Assembly (NCBI GenBank): GCA_017608025.1
Contig: JAFCGM010000004.1
Span: forward strand, 26,744 to 90,743
DNA from: Candidatus Pacearchaeota archaeon
GTDB taxonomy: Archaea; Nanobdellota; Nanobdellia; UBA10117; JABICX01
Direction: 5' to 3'
Length of the DNA stretch: 64,000 nt
Shown: positions 17,523 to 25,965 of the stretch, in pieces
Numbering within the stretch: position 1 is the first letter of the stretch
Layout of the letters: every line of letters begins with the position of its first letter
Notes under the pieces: model-generated
The model's database searches: none
What the model saw: the letters and a program-made list of their open reading frames with translations, nothing else
Told to the model about the DNA's origin: nothing
Translations under genes and position numbers: made by a program

Positions 17523-18266
17523 TTAATTCCCAATAAACTCTGCCTCAGCATCACTTATTTTTCCAGGAACAATCAAGCAAAAAGGCGGATTTTTGAATTT
17601 CAACTTCAAAATAGATTTTGCCTTTCCAAAATGCATTTTTGATTTTTTTAACCCCAAACTCTCGCAGGCAATACAAAAACTCTCTCCTGAAAAGCACTTT
17701 GATTTCTTTTTTTTCGCAATTTCCAGCAGCCTCTCAACTGCCTCTCCAGGAGTTAGAAATTTTTCCTCTTTTGGATTCAAGTCAAGCAAAAACAATGTAT
17801 GTGCTTTGATTTTTAAATTGTCTTCCAGAATGTCAAAAAAACTTTCTGGCTTAAAATTTTCCTGCCAGAATGGAATTGAACCTGTCTTGCCGAACTTGTA
17901 AAGCATTAAACCAGTTTCAGCCACAGCAGTAAAAATCGAACTTGAATGAACAATCTCAAACTTAACTTTCTTTCTCCTTGCTTCTTCAATAATTTCAAAA
18001 TGAGTTGTAGCAAAAAGCGGGTCTCCGTAAATTAGCAAAGCAATATCTTTTTCCTTTGCCTTCTCGATAAAATCACGATTTCCCTCAATCTCATCTCGAT
18101 AAAGAATCTCAATTTTCTTGCCAATCAGCTTTGACAAATCTATTACTGAAAAATCTGACAAAGAAGTGTAGTTCTCAACATAAATCTTATCACATTTCTT
18201 CAAAATCTCAAGCCCCTTAACAGAAATATCTTTCCAAGCAATTCCCAAACCAATTAAGTAAAACAT
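17523..18266 (-). CDS. dphB: Diphthine synthase
   Basis: 247 residues. It methylates the modified histidine of translation factor EF-2 with S-adenosylmethionine, a step of diphthamide synthesis in archaea and eukaryotes. Family signs: N-terminal MFYLIGLGI, the DISVKGLEILKKCD stretch, YGDPLFATTH and a FVEN/YVENYTS-type segment, all typical of the tetrapyrrole-methylase fold. The start is placed at ATG 18266, because the reading frame upstream overlaps the divergent Trm5 gene and is not protein-like. Length agrees with the family (about 250-270). Confidence 0.9.
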   Translation of the reverse strand: MFYLIGLGIAWKDISVKGLEILKKCDKIYVENYTSLSDFSVIDLSKLIGKKIEILYRDEIEGNRDFIEKAKEKDIALLIYGDPLFATTHFEIIEEARRKKVKFEIVHSSSIFTAVAETGLMLYKFGKTGSIPFWQENFKPESFFDILEDNLKIKAHTLFLLDLNPKEEKFLTPGEAVERLLEIAKKKKSKCFSGESFCIACESLGLKKSKMHFGKAKSILKLKFKNPPFCLIVPGKISDAEAEFIGN

Positions 18267-18303
18267 AAACTTAAAAAGAAATGAAAAGCATAAAAACCTT
18301 GTT

Positions 18304-19338
18304 ATGGTCCTTTGCCTCAAGGTCAAAAAAAAGCACGGAGAAACTCTTATCAAGCACCTAAAAGACTCCCATAAACTAAACACAGAATTTGAACTTGGAA
18401 AAACTGGAAAATACCTCCTAATTCCTATAAATTCAAAGCCAAAAAAAGAAATTCTGAAAAACTATTCTTGCGAAATTGTAGAGAGAAATCTGCAGAAGAT
18501 AAAAAGAACAAGCCCAAAAACCTTGAAAGAATCTCTTGCTGGAATTCTAAAGCCAGAGCAGATTGAAAAAGTGAACTCCAGCTATGATATAATCGGCGAC
18601 ATAGCAGTAATTGATTTCGATGACTCTTTAAAGGGCATTGAAAAAACAATTGCTTGGACTCTAAAAAGAACATTAAAAAACATAAATGTTGTTGCAAGAC
18701 GTAGAAAGAAAACAACAGGAATATATCGCATCAAAAAAATCACACCAATTGTAGGTGAAAACCGAACTGAAACAATTGCAAAAGAGCACGGAGTTAAATT
18801 AAAAGTTGACCTAAACAAAGTATATTATTCTGTTCGTTACAGCTCTGAAAGACTTAGACTTTTAAAACAAATAAAAGCAAAAGAAAAAATCCTTATCATG
18901 TTCGCAGGAATCGGACCATTTCCAATTGTCTTTGCAAAGAAAAAAGATGTACTTATCTGGGCAAATGAAATCAATCCTGCCGCAGTAAAGTTAATGAAAG
19001 AAAATATCAAACTAAACAAAACTGGAAAAAAAATTAAAGTAATAAAAGGTGATGCCCACAAAGAAATTCCAAAACTAAAGCAAAAATTTGACAGAATAGT
19101 AATGCCTCTTCCTCACACAGCCCATGAGTTCCTAAAAGAAGCTTTTCAAGTTTCTAAAAAAGGAACAATAATTCATCTTTACCAGTTTGAGCACGAAGCA
19201 AATCTAAACAAAATGAAAAAACGCATTCTGAAAATCTGCAACAAATTAAAGCAAAAAGTCAAAATAAAAAAAATAGTACGAACAGGCTACTTTGGTCCTA
19301 GAATTAATCGGTATTGTCTGGATTTGAAAGTATTGTAA
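18304..19338 (+). CDS. trm5: tRNA (guanine37-N1)-methyltransferase Trm5
   Basis: 344 residues. It makes m1G37 next to the anticodon and prevents frameshifting. Visible parts: an N-terminal arm and D2 domain (IGDIAVIDF, about 95-105), the class I methyltransferase core with MFAGIGPFPIVFAK near residue 200 binding AdoMet, and MPLPHTAHEFL near 265 in place of the usual NLP motif. Divergent from dphB with a 37-bp gap. Its last codons have a second, diverged copy 100 bp downstream (see the repeat at 19292-19465). Confidence 0.9.
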   Translation: MVLCLKVKKKHGETLIKHLKDSHKLNTEFELGKTGKYLLIPINSKPKKEILKNYSCEIVERNLQKIKRTSPKTLKESLAGILKPEQIEKVNSSYDIIGDIAVIDFDDSLKGIEKTIAWTLKRTLKNINVVARRRKKTTGIYRIKKITPIVGENRTETIAKEHGVKLKVDLNKVYYSVRYSSERLRLLKQIKAKEKILIMFAGIGPFPIVFAKKKDVLIWANEINPAAVKLMKENIKLNKTGKKIKVIKGDAHKEIPKLKQKFDRIVMPLPHTAHEFLKEAFQVSKKGTIIHLYQFEHEANLNKMKKRILKICNKLKQKVKIKKIVRTGYFGPRINRYCLDLKVL

Positions 19339-19465
19339 TTTCGTTTTCTTTGGGATAATACCTAAACCTTTCTTTTTTGAAAAGAAAGGGATTGGTCCTG
19401 GAATCAATAGATATTATTTAGATATCAAAGTATTATAATTTTGTTTTCTTTGGGGTAACACTTAA
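19292..19465. repeat. Diverged duplication of the trm5 gene end around a hairpin
   Basis: 19292-19361 and 19392-19461 align without gaps at about 81 percent. The second copy still reads GPGINRYYLDIKVL then stop, against GPRINRYCLDLKVL in the real gene, and several differences are synonymous. Between them is a CTTTCTTTT/AAAAGAAAG hairpin (19369-19390). A further hairpin of the same type lies at about 19512-19534. Confidence 0.8.
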
Positions 19466-19550
19466 AAGCGAACTCCAATTTGGTGATTCACGCCTGAAGT
19501 TTACTTCAGACCTTTCTTTTTCAAAAAAGAGGGATTAGTCTGGAATCAAA

Positions 19551-19624
19551 ACCTTTATAATACTCAAAATCCACCCAAAATCATAATGGCAACAGGTGAT
19601 TATCCCTGGACAGCGAAAGAATAA
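19551..19624 (+). other. Promoter-like sequence followed by a 12-codon ORF
   Basis: CCTTTATAATACTC is a plausible archaeal TATA box about 27-34 bp before an ATG at 19586. The ORF reads MATGDYPWTAKE and stops. It may be the stump of a lost gene, a leader peptide or chance. The rest of 19625-19800 is AT-rich and holds only a GAGCTTTTTTCTAAAAAG hairpin (19735-19757). Confidence 0.25.
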
Positions 19625-19807
19625 TTTTTCTAGCCATGCTTATTTAAATCTAAATTGCTGTTCTTTTTTTAATGAGGCTTTTTTATCAAACAATTTTTGT
19701 AATTCTTTTAAACTAAAAAATTCTTCTCTTTTTGAGAGCTTTTTTCTAAAAAGTTCAGGAGGTAATAGTCAAAAATAAAGTTTTTGATGAAACTTTTTGA
19801 AAAAGTT

Positions 19808-19956
19808 GGGGTCATAGCATAACCCGGCAGTGCGGCCGGCTCCAGACTGCCTTTTTAAAAAAGGCAAGGTGCTAAAAAGTGCGTTTCGCTGCGCTCAAGC
19901 GCACGAAATGAAATGGGAGCAACCGGCTGGTGGGGGTTCAAATCCCTCTGACCCCA
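19808..19956 (+). tRNA. trnW: tRNA-Trp (anticodon CCA) with a 76-nt intron
   Basis: Exons fold as a normal cloverleaf: acceptor GGGGTCA with TGACCCC, anticodon stem GCCGG/CCGGC, loop CTCCAGA-type with anticodon CCA at 19842-19844, T-arm GGGGG-TTCAAAT-CCCTC, discriminator A. The intron is 19846-19921, between positions 37 and 38 as usual in archaea. The bulge-helix-bulge is clear: CTCC pairs with GGAG (19916-19919), with three-base bulges AGA and CAA. The intron contains a GCCTTTTTAAAAAAGGC hairpin like those dispersed elsewhere; I see no convincing C and D boxes in it. The TrpRS gene follows 100 bp downstream. Confidence 0.9.
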
Positions 19957-20029
19957 TAAGATGGGATTGTTTGGGGGTTGGAAGACCCTTTTTGAAAGGG
20001 GATTCCGTTCAAATCCCTCTGACCCCATA
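19936..20029. repeat. Duplicated 3' end of tRNA-Trp with a hairpin between the copies
   Basis: The last 21 bases of the tRNA plus two more (19936-19958) recur at 20007-20029. The gap contains a hairpin (19973-20006; GGTTGGAAGACC then TTTTTGAAAGGGG, ATTCC) found also at 36931 and 53993. Confidence 0.9.
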
Positions 20030-20061
20030 TTTTATTAATAAGGAGTTTTTAATTCAAAATC

Positions 20062-21141
20062 ATGGAAGCTAAAAACATCAAAGAAAATTACCAGAAACTT
20101 GCTCAAAAATTCGGTGCAAAGCCAATTTCCGCAGTCAGCAATATTCCAAAAGGAATCACTGCCTTTGAAAACAACCTTATTGTAAGTCACCGCGATTTTG
20201 ACAATTATCTTAAAAAACTAAAAGCAGGAAAAAAGTGCGCAATCTCAACAGGTGCAAATCCTAGTGCAAATCTTCATATAGGACATTATCTTAATTTTAA
20301 GTTAGTAACTGAGTTGCAGAAAAAGTATGGAGTATTTGTATTTGTTCCGCTCTCAAACGATGAAAGTTATTTTGCCAGAAAATCAAATTCTTTAGAACAA
20401 GGAGAAAAACAAGCAATTGAGCTAATAAAAGATTTCTTGGCATTAGGCTTTGACCCAAAAAAAACAAAGTTTATAATTGACACAGTTTACACAGATATCT
20501 ACAAACTTGCAGCAAAATTTGCTCGACAAGTAACACTTAGCATGACAAAAGCAACATACGGATTCACTAATGAAACAAACATTGGTTTAAACTTTTATCC
20601 TGCTGTTCAAGCTGCACATGTTCTATTGCCAATGGTTCTTGGCTATGACTGTTCTTTAACTCCAATTGGAGCAGACGAAGATCTTCATCTGAGAATCGCC
20701 CGCGATATTGCACAAAAATTCAAATTAGAAAAGCCAGCAGTAATTCATACTCGCTTTCTCAAAGGACTTGACAAGGGAAAAATGTCAAAATCACGCCCAG
20801 AATATGCAATTTTCCTAAATGAAAATCCAAAAACCGCAGCAAAAAAATGTCTCCGAGCCTTTACTGGCGGACAAGGAACAATAAATAAGCAAAAGGAAAA
20901 AGGCGGAAACCCAGACATATGTATGGTAAATGAATATCTCTCTTTATTATTTGAAACAGAAAAGCAAACAAAAGAACGGGAAAGCAAATGCAGGCAGGGA
21001 AAAATGCTTTGCTCAGAAGGTAAAAAACTCCTTGCAGAAAAAGTGGAAAAACTGCTTTCTGACTTCCAGAAAAAAAGAAAGAAAGTAAAAAAATCAGATA
21101 TTGAAAAAGTAATTTTAAGGAATGGTGATGTAAAATTATAA
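20062..21141 (+). CDS. trpS: Tryptophanyl-tRNA synthetase
   Basis: 359 residues, class I synthetase charging tRNA-Trp. The HIGH motif is ANLHIGHYL (about 70) and KMSKS is at about 237. The archaeal/eukaryotic TrpRS type is shown by GFDPKKTKFI, IGADEDLHLRIARDIA in the tryptophan pocket region, and AFTGGQGTINKQKEKGGNPD after KMSKS, which corresponds to the family's AFTGGxxT...GGNP. TyrRS was the alternative and is less consistent with these. GGAG lies eight bases before the ATG. Its own tRNA gene is directly upstream, so both could share a transcript. Confidence 0.92.
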   Translation: MEAKNIKENYQKLAQKFGAKPISAVSNIPKGITAFENNLIVSHRDFDNYLKKLKAGKKCAISTGANPSANLHIGHYLNFKLVTELQKKYGVFVFVPLSNDESYFARKSNSLEQGEKQAIELIKDFLALGFDPKKTKFIIDTVYTDIYKLAAKFARQVTLSMTKATYGFTNETNIGLNFYPAVQAAHVLLPMVLGYDCSLTPIGADEDLHLRIARDIAQKFKLEKPAVIHTRFLKGLDKGKMSKSRPEYAIFLNENPKTAAKKCLRAFTGGQGTINKQKEKGGNPDICMVNEYLSLLFETEKQTKERESKCRQGKMLCSEGKKLLAEKVEKLLSDFQKKRKKVKKSDIEKVILRNGDVKL

Positions 21142-21479
21142 CAATAACTTTTGTAACAATAATAATTTTAATTGCTCTTTTCTGGTTTCTTGATGAAATT
21201 TTAACAATAAAAGACAGCCATAAATATGGAATGATTGCAGAAAGAAACCCTGTAATGCGGTATTTTCTAAGGAAAGGACAAATTCATCTCCTTGCATTCA
21301 AAATAGCAAGCTTTTTGATTTTCTTGTTTTTGCAAACAGTAATTTTCTTAACTCATAATAGCCTTTTTTATTTAATTTCAGCAATAATAATCGCACTATA
21401 TTTTTTGATTGACTTAAACAATTACTTGCTCTTATTCAAAAAAAAAGGTAAAGAAAAAGTCTATGAAGAAAAAAACTAA
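21132..21479 (+). CDS. Small membrane protein, DUF5658-like, with a damaged or unusual start
   Basis: The first ATG in frame (21231) would cut off a clear first membrane helix. The frame is open back to about 21126 and reads KIITITFVTIIILIALFWFL then DEILT, with NPVMRYF after it; D..T...NP is the pattern I associate with DUF5658 membrane proteins. No ATG, GTG or TTG lies in this upstream part. An ATG at 21128-21130 is out of frame by a single T (21131): removing it gives MKIITITF. So a one-base indel or a non-standard start is likely. Three membrane segments; overlaps the trpS end. Confidence 0.5.
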   Translation, partial: KIITITFVTIIILIALFWFLDEILTIKDSHKYGMIAERNPVMRYFLRKGQIHLLAFKIASFLIFLFLQTVIFLTHNSLFYLISAIIIALYFLIDLNNYLLLFKKKGKEKVYEEKN

Positions 21480-22480
21480 GAAAAAGAATCAAGTCCGGTC
21501 TGCTTTCTTTTTTTTGCACTTTCTTTCAGTCTTTTAAGTGCGTTTTCAACTCGCTTCTCTGAAAAGTCATGCCTTTTGCATAAAATTTCCTTTATTTTAC
21601 TTTCATCTGGCTCCTTCCAGGAAAGAGATATTCCTGTACTTATTGCGGGATTCTTGAACAAATTCAAAACTCTCTCTGCTCTCGGAATTTCAGACAAGTG
21701 CTTGTACTCATTGTGCATTTTTACAAGCTCAAGAGCTTTCTTCGGCCCAATTCCCTTTATTCCAACATTAAAGTCTGTTCCAATCAAAATCGCTGCTTTT
21801 ATTAGCTGGTCAATATCAATTCCATGTGAATTTAAAATATCTGAAAGAGAAATTATTTCTGGCTTGATTTCCTTGTAAATGTCTCTTCCCGGCAATTTTT
21901 TCTTTCCACTAATAGTAATGTTTCTTATTAAAAAAGGAGTTCCAAACAGCAGAGAATCATAGTCTTGAGATGCAACAGCATAAACCATTGCTTTTTTTGC
22001 CATATAGGCTGCCTCAGCCTCACCTTCTCCAACTGCCTGAACTGTTGGCAAACCTATTGCCTTTATAAGCTCCTTGCATTCAGAAACCATATCTTTTGTA
22101 AGATGTGAAGTTTGCTGCGCATATTTTCTTGCATTTACATCATCTCCTTCCTTAACTGCCTGAGCGTATTTTTCCATAGCCTTTTCTTTAATAATTTTCC
22201 TTGAGGCTTGAGTCTCTTTTTTCAGTTCTGGAGAGACACCGTCAAAAACAAAAACAGGCTTTATCCCTGCTTCAAGAATATTAATTGTACGATAAAACAG
22301 TCCTGAAAGATGCGAAGTTACTCTCCCCTTGCTGTCCTGTAAAAGAGAACCATCTCTCTGCCTTATTGCTGAAAGAAATTGGTATAAAATATTGTATGCG
22401 TCAAATGCAATCTTCTTTCCACTTAACTCCTCTAGTGAAATTTCTCGAGATTTAACAATCTCTCGTATGTTAACGCCCAT
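21476..22480 (-). CDS. fen: Flap endonuclease FEN1
   Basis: 334 residues. It removes 5' flaps during Okazaki fragment maturation and repair. Start at MGVNIREIV (ATG 22480) as in archaeal homologues. The N-domain begins with IAFDAYNILYQFL (catalytic Asp) and includes PVFVFDGVSP; the I-domain has GEGEAEAAYMA and VASQDYDSLLFG with the metal-binding acids. A helix-hairpin-helix-like IGTDFNVGIKGIGPKKAL comes before the C-terminus. The tail KQTGLDSFS resembles a PCNA-binding box (QxxLxxF). Convergent with the small membrane gene, with a four-base overlap. Confidence 0.93.
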   Translation of the reverse strand: MGVNIREIVKSREISLEELSGKKIAFDAYNILYQFLSAIRQRDGSLLQDSKGRVTSHLSGLFYRTINILEAGIKPVFVFDGVSPELKKETQASRKIIKEKAMEKYAQAVKEGDDVNARKYAQQTSHLTKDMVSECKELIKAIGLPTVQAVGEGEAEAAYMAKKAMVYAVASQDYDSLLFGTPFLIRNITISGKKKLPGRDIYKEIKPEIISLSDILNSHGIDIDQLIKAAILIGTDFNVGIKGIGPKKALELVKMHNEYKHLSEIPRAERVLNLFKNPAISTGISLSWKEPDESKIKEILCKRHDFSEKRVENALKRLKESAKKRKQTGLDSFS

Positions 22481-22570
22481 ACTTGTAAATAACACTCTTT
22501 ATTAAATAAATTATGTGATTTTGAGTATACAAATATTTGTCGATTTTTCAGCTAAAAAAAGCCCAACAAA

Positions 22571-22640
22571 GTGACCTTAATAACCAGAACTTGGTCGCTG
22601 AAAGTGCCGGCTGATTTCGCAGCCGCGTGAGTCCCTCAGC
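22571..22640 (+). ncRNA. Two-hairpin structured element, possible small RNA
   Basis: Stem 1 GTGACC (22571-22576) with GGTCGC (22593-22598); then TGAAAGTGC; stem 2 CGGCTG-ATTTCG-CAGCCG (22608-22625). An outer pair GCTGA/TCAGC (22597-22601 with 22636-22640) is also possible. The locus at 36017-36070 has the same linker and loop type with both stems changed in a compensating way (GCAGGC/GCCTGC and AAGCTG/CAGCTT). That supports a conserved RNA or DNA structure. No known RNA family fits by eye. It occupies the gap between fen and the glycosyltransferase gene. Confidence 0.4.
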
Positions 22641-22688
22641 TAGAAGGACAACCGCAAGGATTTTAAGCTTAATCTGAAAGAAAGAATT

Positions 22689-23930
22689 ATGGAATTTATC
22701 ACAGCAATTTATTATCTCTTCATAATCAGCACTCTTTTCTTCTCAACATTCTTTCTGATAATTTATTTTGAAAAATGGGATAAAAAAAAGCAAGACCCTG
22801 TTGCAAAAAATCCCAAACCATTAACAGTACTTATCCCTGCCTATAATGAAGAGGAAAGCATTTCAGAAACTTTGCAATGCCTTATAAACAGCTCTTATCC
22901 CCAAGACAAGCTTAACATCCTTATAATAAATGACGGTTCAAAAGACAGAACTCTTGAAATAATAAAAAAATGGCATAAAAAATACCCAAAAACAATTCAA
23001 TATATTAATCAGAAAAACCAAGGAAAAGCTGTAGCACTGAACAATGGCTTAAAAAAAGTGAAAACAGAGTTTGTAGCAGTAATTGACGCTGATTCTTTTC
23101 CAAAAAAAGATGCTATGATGAGAATGATGGGAGTTTTTGAAACTGAACCAGACACAGCAGCAGTAACTTCAAATATCCAAATAAAGCAAAAAGACACTTT
23201 CCTTAGAAAAATCCAGGACATAGAATACACTGTAATTATCTGGATAAGAAAACTTCTTCAGCACCTTGAAGCAATCTATGTAACACCTGGCCCTTTAGCA
23301 ATGTACAAAACAAGAGTGCTGAAAAAACTTGGCGGTTTTGACAGAAAAAACCTCACAGAAGACATTGAAATTGCATGGCGTCTTCTGTCAAAAAACTACA
23401 AAATAAGAATAGCAATAGATGCAATTGTTTTGACAAATACTCCAACTAAAATAAAAGAATGGTGGAACCAAAGAGTAAGATGGAGTGCAGGAGGAATCCA
23501 AACCCTTTTAAAATACAAAAATACCTTTCTAAAAAAACGTTATGGGATGGTTGGAGTTTTTGTAATTCCTTTCTTCTCCTTTACAATGTTCACTTCTGTT
23601 CTTGGTTTCACAGTTGTAATGTATCGAATTTTCAGTGAAATAATCTTTCGTCTATATTATTCAATTATTTCTCACTTTGTTGACGCGGGGCAGATAACTA
23701 ACTTTTTCACAATACCGAATTCTTTCACTTTCTTTGGAATTGTGCTTTTGTTCTTGTCAATATTCTACTTGCTGACAGCTCTGCTCAGCATGGGAAACAA
23801 ACGCAGTTTCAACATAAAAAACGGCGGAATCCTTGCATTAATTGTTTTCACTATCTTTTATGTTAGCTTATTTCCTTTAGTTCTCCTAAACTCAATTTAT
23901 CGAGTAATGTTTGGAATCTGGAAATGGTAA
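22689..23930 (+). CDS. Family 2 glycosyltransferase, processive membrane type
   Basis: 413 residues. An N-terminal membrane helix is followed by a GT-A domain: LIPAYNEEES (45-55), NDGSKDRTLE, the metal-binding DADSFP (about 135), TEDIEIAWRL (about 226) and the processivity motif QRVRW (about 259). Four hydrophobic segments follow (about 285-410). This is the layout of hyaluronan/poly-GlcNAc synthase-like enzymes that extend and export a polysaccharide. Stands alone in direction and spacing, so the substrate cannot be read from context. Possibly involved in cell-surface glycans or S-layer sugar. Confidence 0.85.
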   Translation: MEFITAIYYLFIISTLFFSTFFLIIYFEKWDKKKQDPVAKNPKPLTVLIPAYNEEESISETLQCLINSSYPQDKLNILIINDGSKDRTLEIIKKWHKKYPKTIQYINQKNQGKAVALNNGLKKVKTEFVAVIDADSFPKKDAMMRMMGVFETEPDTAAVTSNIQIKQKDTFLRKIQDIEYTVIIWIRKLLQHLEAIYVTPGPLAMYKTRVLKKLGGFDRKNLTEDIEIAWRLLSKNYKIRIAIDAIVLTNTPTKIKEWWNQRVRWSAGGIQTLLKYKNTFLKKRYGMVGVFVIPFFSFTMFTSVLGFTVVMYRIFSEIIFRLYYSIISHFVDAGQITNFFTIPNSFTFFGIVLLFLSIFYLLTALLSMGNKRSFNIKNGGILALIVFTIFYVSLFPLVLLNSIYRVMFGIWKW

Positions 23931-23944
23931 TCAACAGCTTCTTC

Positions 23945-24110
23945 TTTTTGCGAGCTTTTTTCTAAAAAGCTCAGTGGAGAAGCGAACTTTTGTTTCAATT
24001 CGCGACTGAATTTAATTCAGGTTTTCTTTTTAAGAAAAAGTCCTGGAAATAGCAGAAAAATTTTGTGAAAGTTCTTTTAGTGGAGGTTTTCTTTTTAAGA
24101 AAAAGTCCTG
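23945..24110. repeat. Cluster of dispersed hairpins
   Basis: Holds one GCGAGCTTTTTTCTAAAAAG hairpin (23945-23979, same as at 27033-27067) and two GTTTTCTTTTTAAGAAAAAG hairpins (24020-24045; 24085-24110), the second preceded by AGTTCTTTTAGTGGAG as at 26946 and 60821. No gene in this 225-bp gap. Confidence 0.75.
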
Positions 24111-24155
24111 TAGCTTCAAAAACCTTATATTGTTCAAATAAAATCCTAATTTAAA

Positions 24156-24845
24156 ATGAAAAAAGCTCTCAATCCAACAAGAGTTGCATTAATGGCTGGA
24201 GCAATAACTCTCCTTGTCTTCTCAATTGGAATTTGGTTCGGACTTAATATGCAGGACCAAAGAGTTGAAGAAATAAAAAATGATTATCTTCAAATACAAA
24301 TTAATTGGAATGATGTAAAGCTTCAGTCAGAAATTCTTGAGAAAAACGGAATTTCCAATGAAAAAATGTGTGAAACAGCTGTAAATCAAAACCTAAATTT
24401 TGGAGAGCAGGTTTATGAAAAAGGAAAGAAAATTGAAAATTACGAACAAAGAAATGAATTTTCTGACCAATTAATAATCCAGAAAAAAGAACATAATCTC
24501 CTCAAGCTTCAGTTCTGGCTTAATTCAATGAACATCCAGAAAAAATGCGACAATGCTAAATACATAAATGTGGTTTACTTTTACAAAGACAATCCAACAA
24601 ACATTGAAGAAGAAAAGCAGAACAAACTAAGTGGAATTTTATTTGACTTAAAGCAGGAAAAAGGTCACAAAATAATGTTGATTCCAATTGCAGCAGACCT
24701 CAAACTAAGCTCAGTTGAAACAATGGTTTCAAAATACGCAGTTAATAAATTCCCAGCAGTATTAATAAATGAAAACATTCTTATCGAAGATGTTAAAAGC
24801 AAAGAAGACTTGCAAAAAATAATTGAAGAAGAGCTTATTTCTTAG
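24156..24845 (+). CDS. Membrane-anchored protein with a thioredoxin-like C-terminal domain lacking the CxxC
   Basis: 229 residues. One helix at about 10-30 anchors the chain. A coiled-coil-like stretch follows, then from about 145 a thioredoxin-fold pattern (NVVYFYKDN ... VNKFPAVLINENIL, with the cis-Pro region KFPAV). The usual CxxC is absent, so it is not a standard oxidoreductase; two isolated cysteines occur earlier. The gene end overlaps the convergent truD end by eleven bases. Role unknown; perhaps a redox-inactive docking domain outside the membrane. Confidence 0.65.
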   Translation: MKKALNPTRVALMAGAITLLVFSIGIWFGLNMQDQRVEEIKNDYLQIQINWNDVKLQSEILEKNGISNEKMCETAVNQNLNFGEQVYEKGKKIENYEQRNEFSDQLIIQKKEHNLLKLQFWLNSMNIQKKCDNAKYINVVYFYKDNPTNIEEEKQNKLSGILFDLKQEKGHKIMLIPIAADLKLSSVETMVSKYAVNKFPAVLINENILIEDVKSKEDLQKIIEEELIS

Positions 24846-25965
24846 GTTTAAAAAACAAATTCTTAAGCAAAACTGTAGCATAGCTTCCTTTTCCAAGCTC
24901 AAAACTAACTAAAAAAGAATCTTTTTCTTTTTTCCTGATTGAAAGTTTTTTTGGAAAAGCTCTTACTTCTCGAAAATCACCTTTAGAAGCAAGCTCAGGC
25001 ATTCTTGGAAGCTTAAAATCCTCTAAACTTAATCCCTCTTTCTTAAGAATTTTCAAACTTTCATTAAAAAAGTAACTTCCATCATCCTCAGAATTAAATC
25101 CAATTAAAGGCAATTTTTCTTCACTAAACTCTCCTGCACCTGTGTTAAGTTTCATATCAGCAACACAAATAAACTCCTTTCCAGAAACAGTATTTGAAAG
25201 TGCTTTGTTCCAAATCCAGGATTGATAAGCATGAATGAAAATCCTTCTCAAATTTTTAGGCAAAACCCGAAAAGCTCCTGCAAAGTCATTTGAATATTTT
25301 ATTAAATGATTTAAAATCGATTTTTCCATGGACATAAACCGAGGAACTTTGTTAATACATTCTTTCCAATTTCCCCAATTCTTTTTAACAAATTCTGAAT
25401 AGTCATTTATCTCTTTGTTGTCAATGCCTGTTTTAATTAAAATTCCTTTAAGCGCATTTTCAAAATCTCCTTTAAGGAAAAACCTACCTATTTCATGATT
25501 GTTTTTTGAAATTCCAAATCTCTGCTCTCCAAAGTAATTCAAAAATCCTTGTTTAATTAGAATCTCTGCTCTTTTTTCAAGAACTTTAATATTTGTTTCA
25601 TCTCCTTTTTCGCAAAAAACCTGTATTTTGAAAAAATTGCCTTCCAGATCCCCCAAAGTTATCCTTTCATCACTATAGCCTAAAAATTCAAGCTCAATAT
25701 CTTTCAACTCCACTTTCTCAATATCTTCTTTTTTCGCTTTCCAAATTGAAACAATCTGCTCAGTCAGTGCGCTCTTGTCTTTGTTTCCAGCAACACCAAT
25801 CCTCTTTCTACTAACTCTTAAAACCCGACTAACTGCTGAAATTGCTCTCTGCGTAGTATAGTTTCTCTTTCTCAAAAGAACATAAGCATACTCACCCTCA
25901 TCCTGAATCTTTAACTTAGAAATCTCTTTTACAAAAAAATGCTCTGGCTCTTTTTTTATTTTCAT
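24835..25965 (-). CDS. truD: tRNA pseudouridine synthase TruD
   Basis: 376 residues. It makes pseudouridine in tRNA (position 13 in the family). N-terminal FxVxEI-like start (EHFFVKEISKL), the catalytic motif VAGNKDKSALTEQ with its Asp near residue 63, NYFGEQRFGISKNNHEIGR near 145, and the archaeal-type inserted domain make the assignment firm. Its ATG overlaps the stop of the upstream membrane gene by ATGA, so they are translated together. Confidence 0.92.
   Translation of the reverse strand: MKIKKEPEHFFVKEISKLKIQDEGEYAYVLLRKRNYTTQRAISAVSRVLRVSRKRIGVAGNKDKSALTEQIVSIWKAKKEDIEKVELKDIELEFLGYSDERITLGDLEGNFFKIQVFCEKGDETNIKVLEKRAEILIKQGFLNYFGEQRFGISKNNHEIGRFFLKGDFENALKGILIKTGIDNKEINDYSEFVKKNWGNWKECINKVPRFMSMEKSILNHLIKYSNDFAGAFRVLPKNLRRIFIHAYQSWIWNKALSNTVSGKEFICVADMKLNTGAGEFSEEKLPLIGFNSEDDGSYFFNESLKILKKEGLSLEDFKLPRMPELASKGDFREVRAFPKKLSIRKKEKDSFLVSFELGKGSYATVLLKNLFFKPKK

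Noticed and set aside
19361..20061. A CRISPR array
   Set aside because: The repeats are few, of unequal length, with hairpins between copies of gene ends and no regular spacers; no cas genes are present.
20062..21141. Tyrosyl-tRNA synthetase
   Set aside because: The segment after KMSKS (AFTGGQGT, GGNPD) and the region around GADEDLHLRIARDIA fit TrpRS, and the gene follows tRNA-Trp.
22540..22690. A tRNA on the minus strand near the two-hairpin element
   Set aside because: A stem resembling an anticodon arm can be drawn, but no acceptor stem or proper T-loop fits.
24156..24845. A DsbA-type thiol oxidase
   Set aside because: The thioredoxin-like domain has no CxxC active site.
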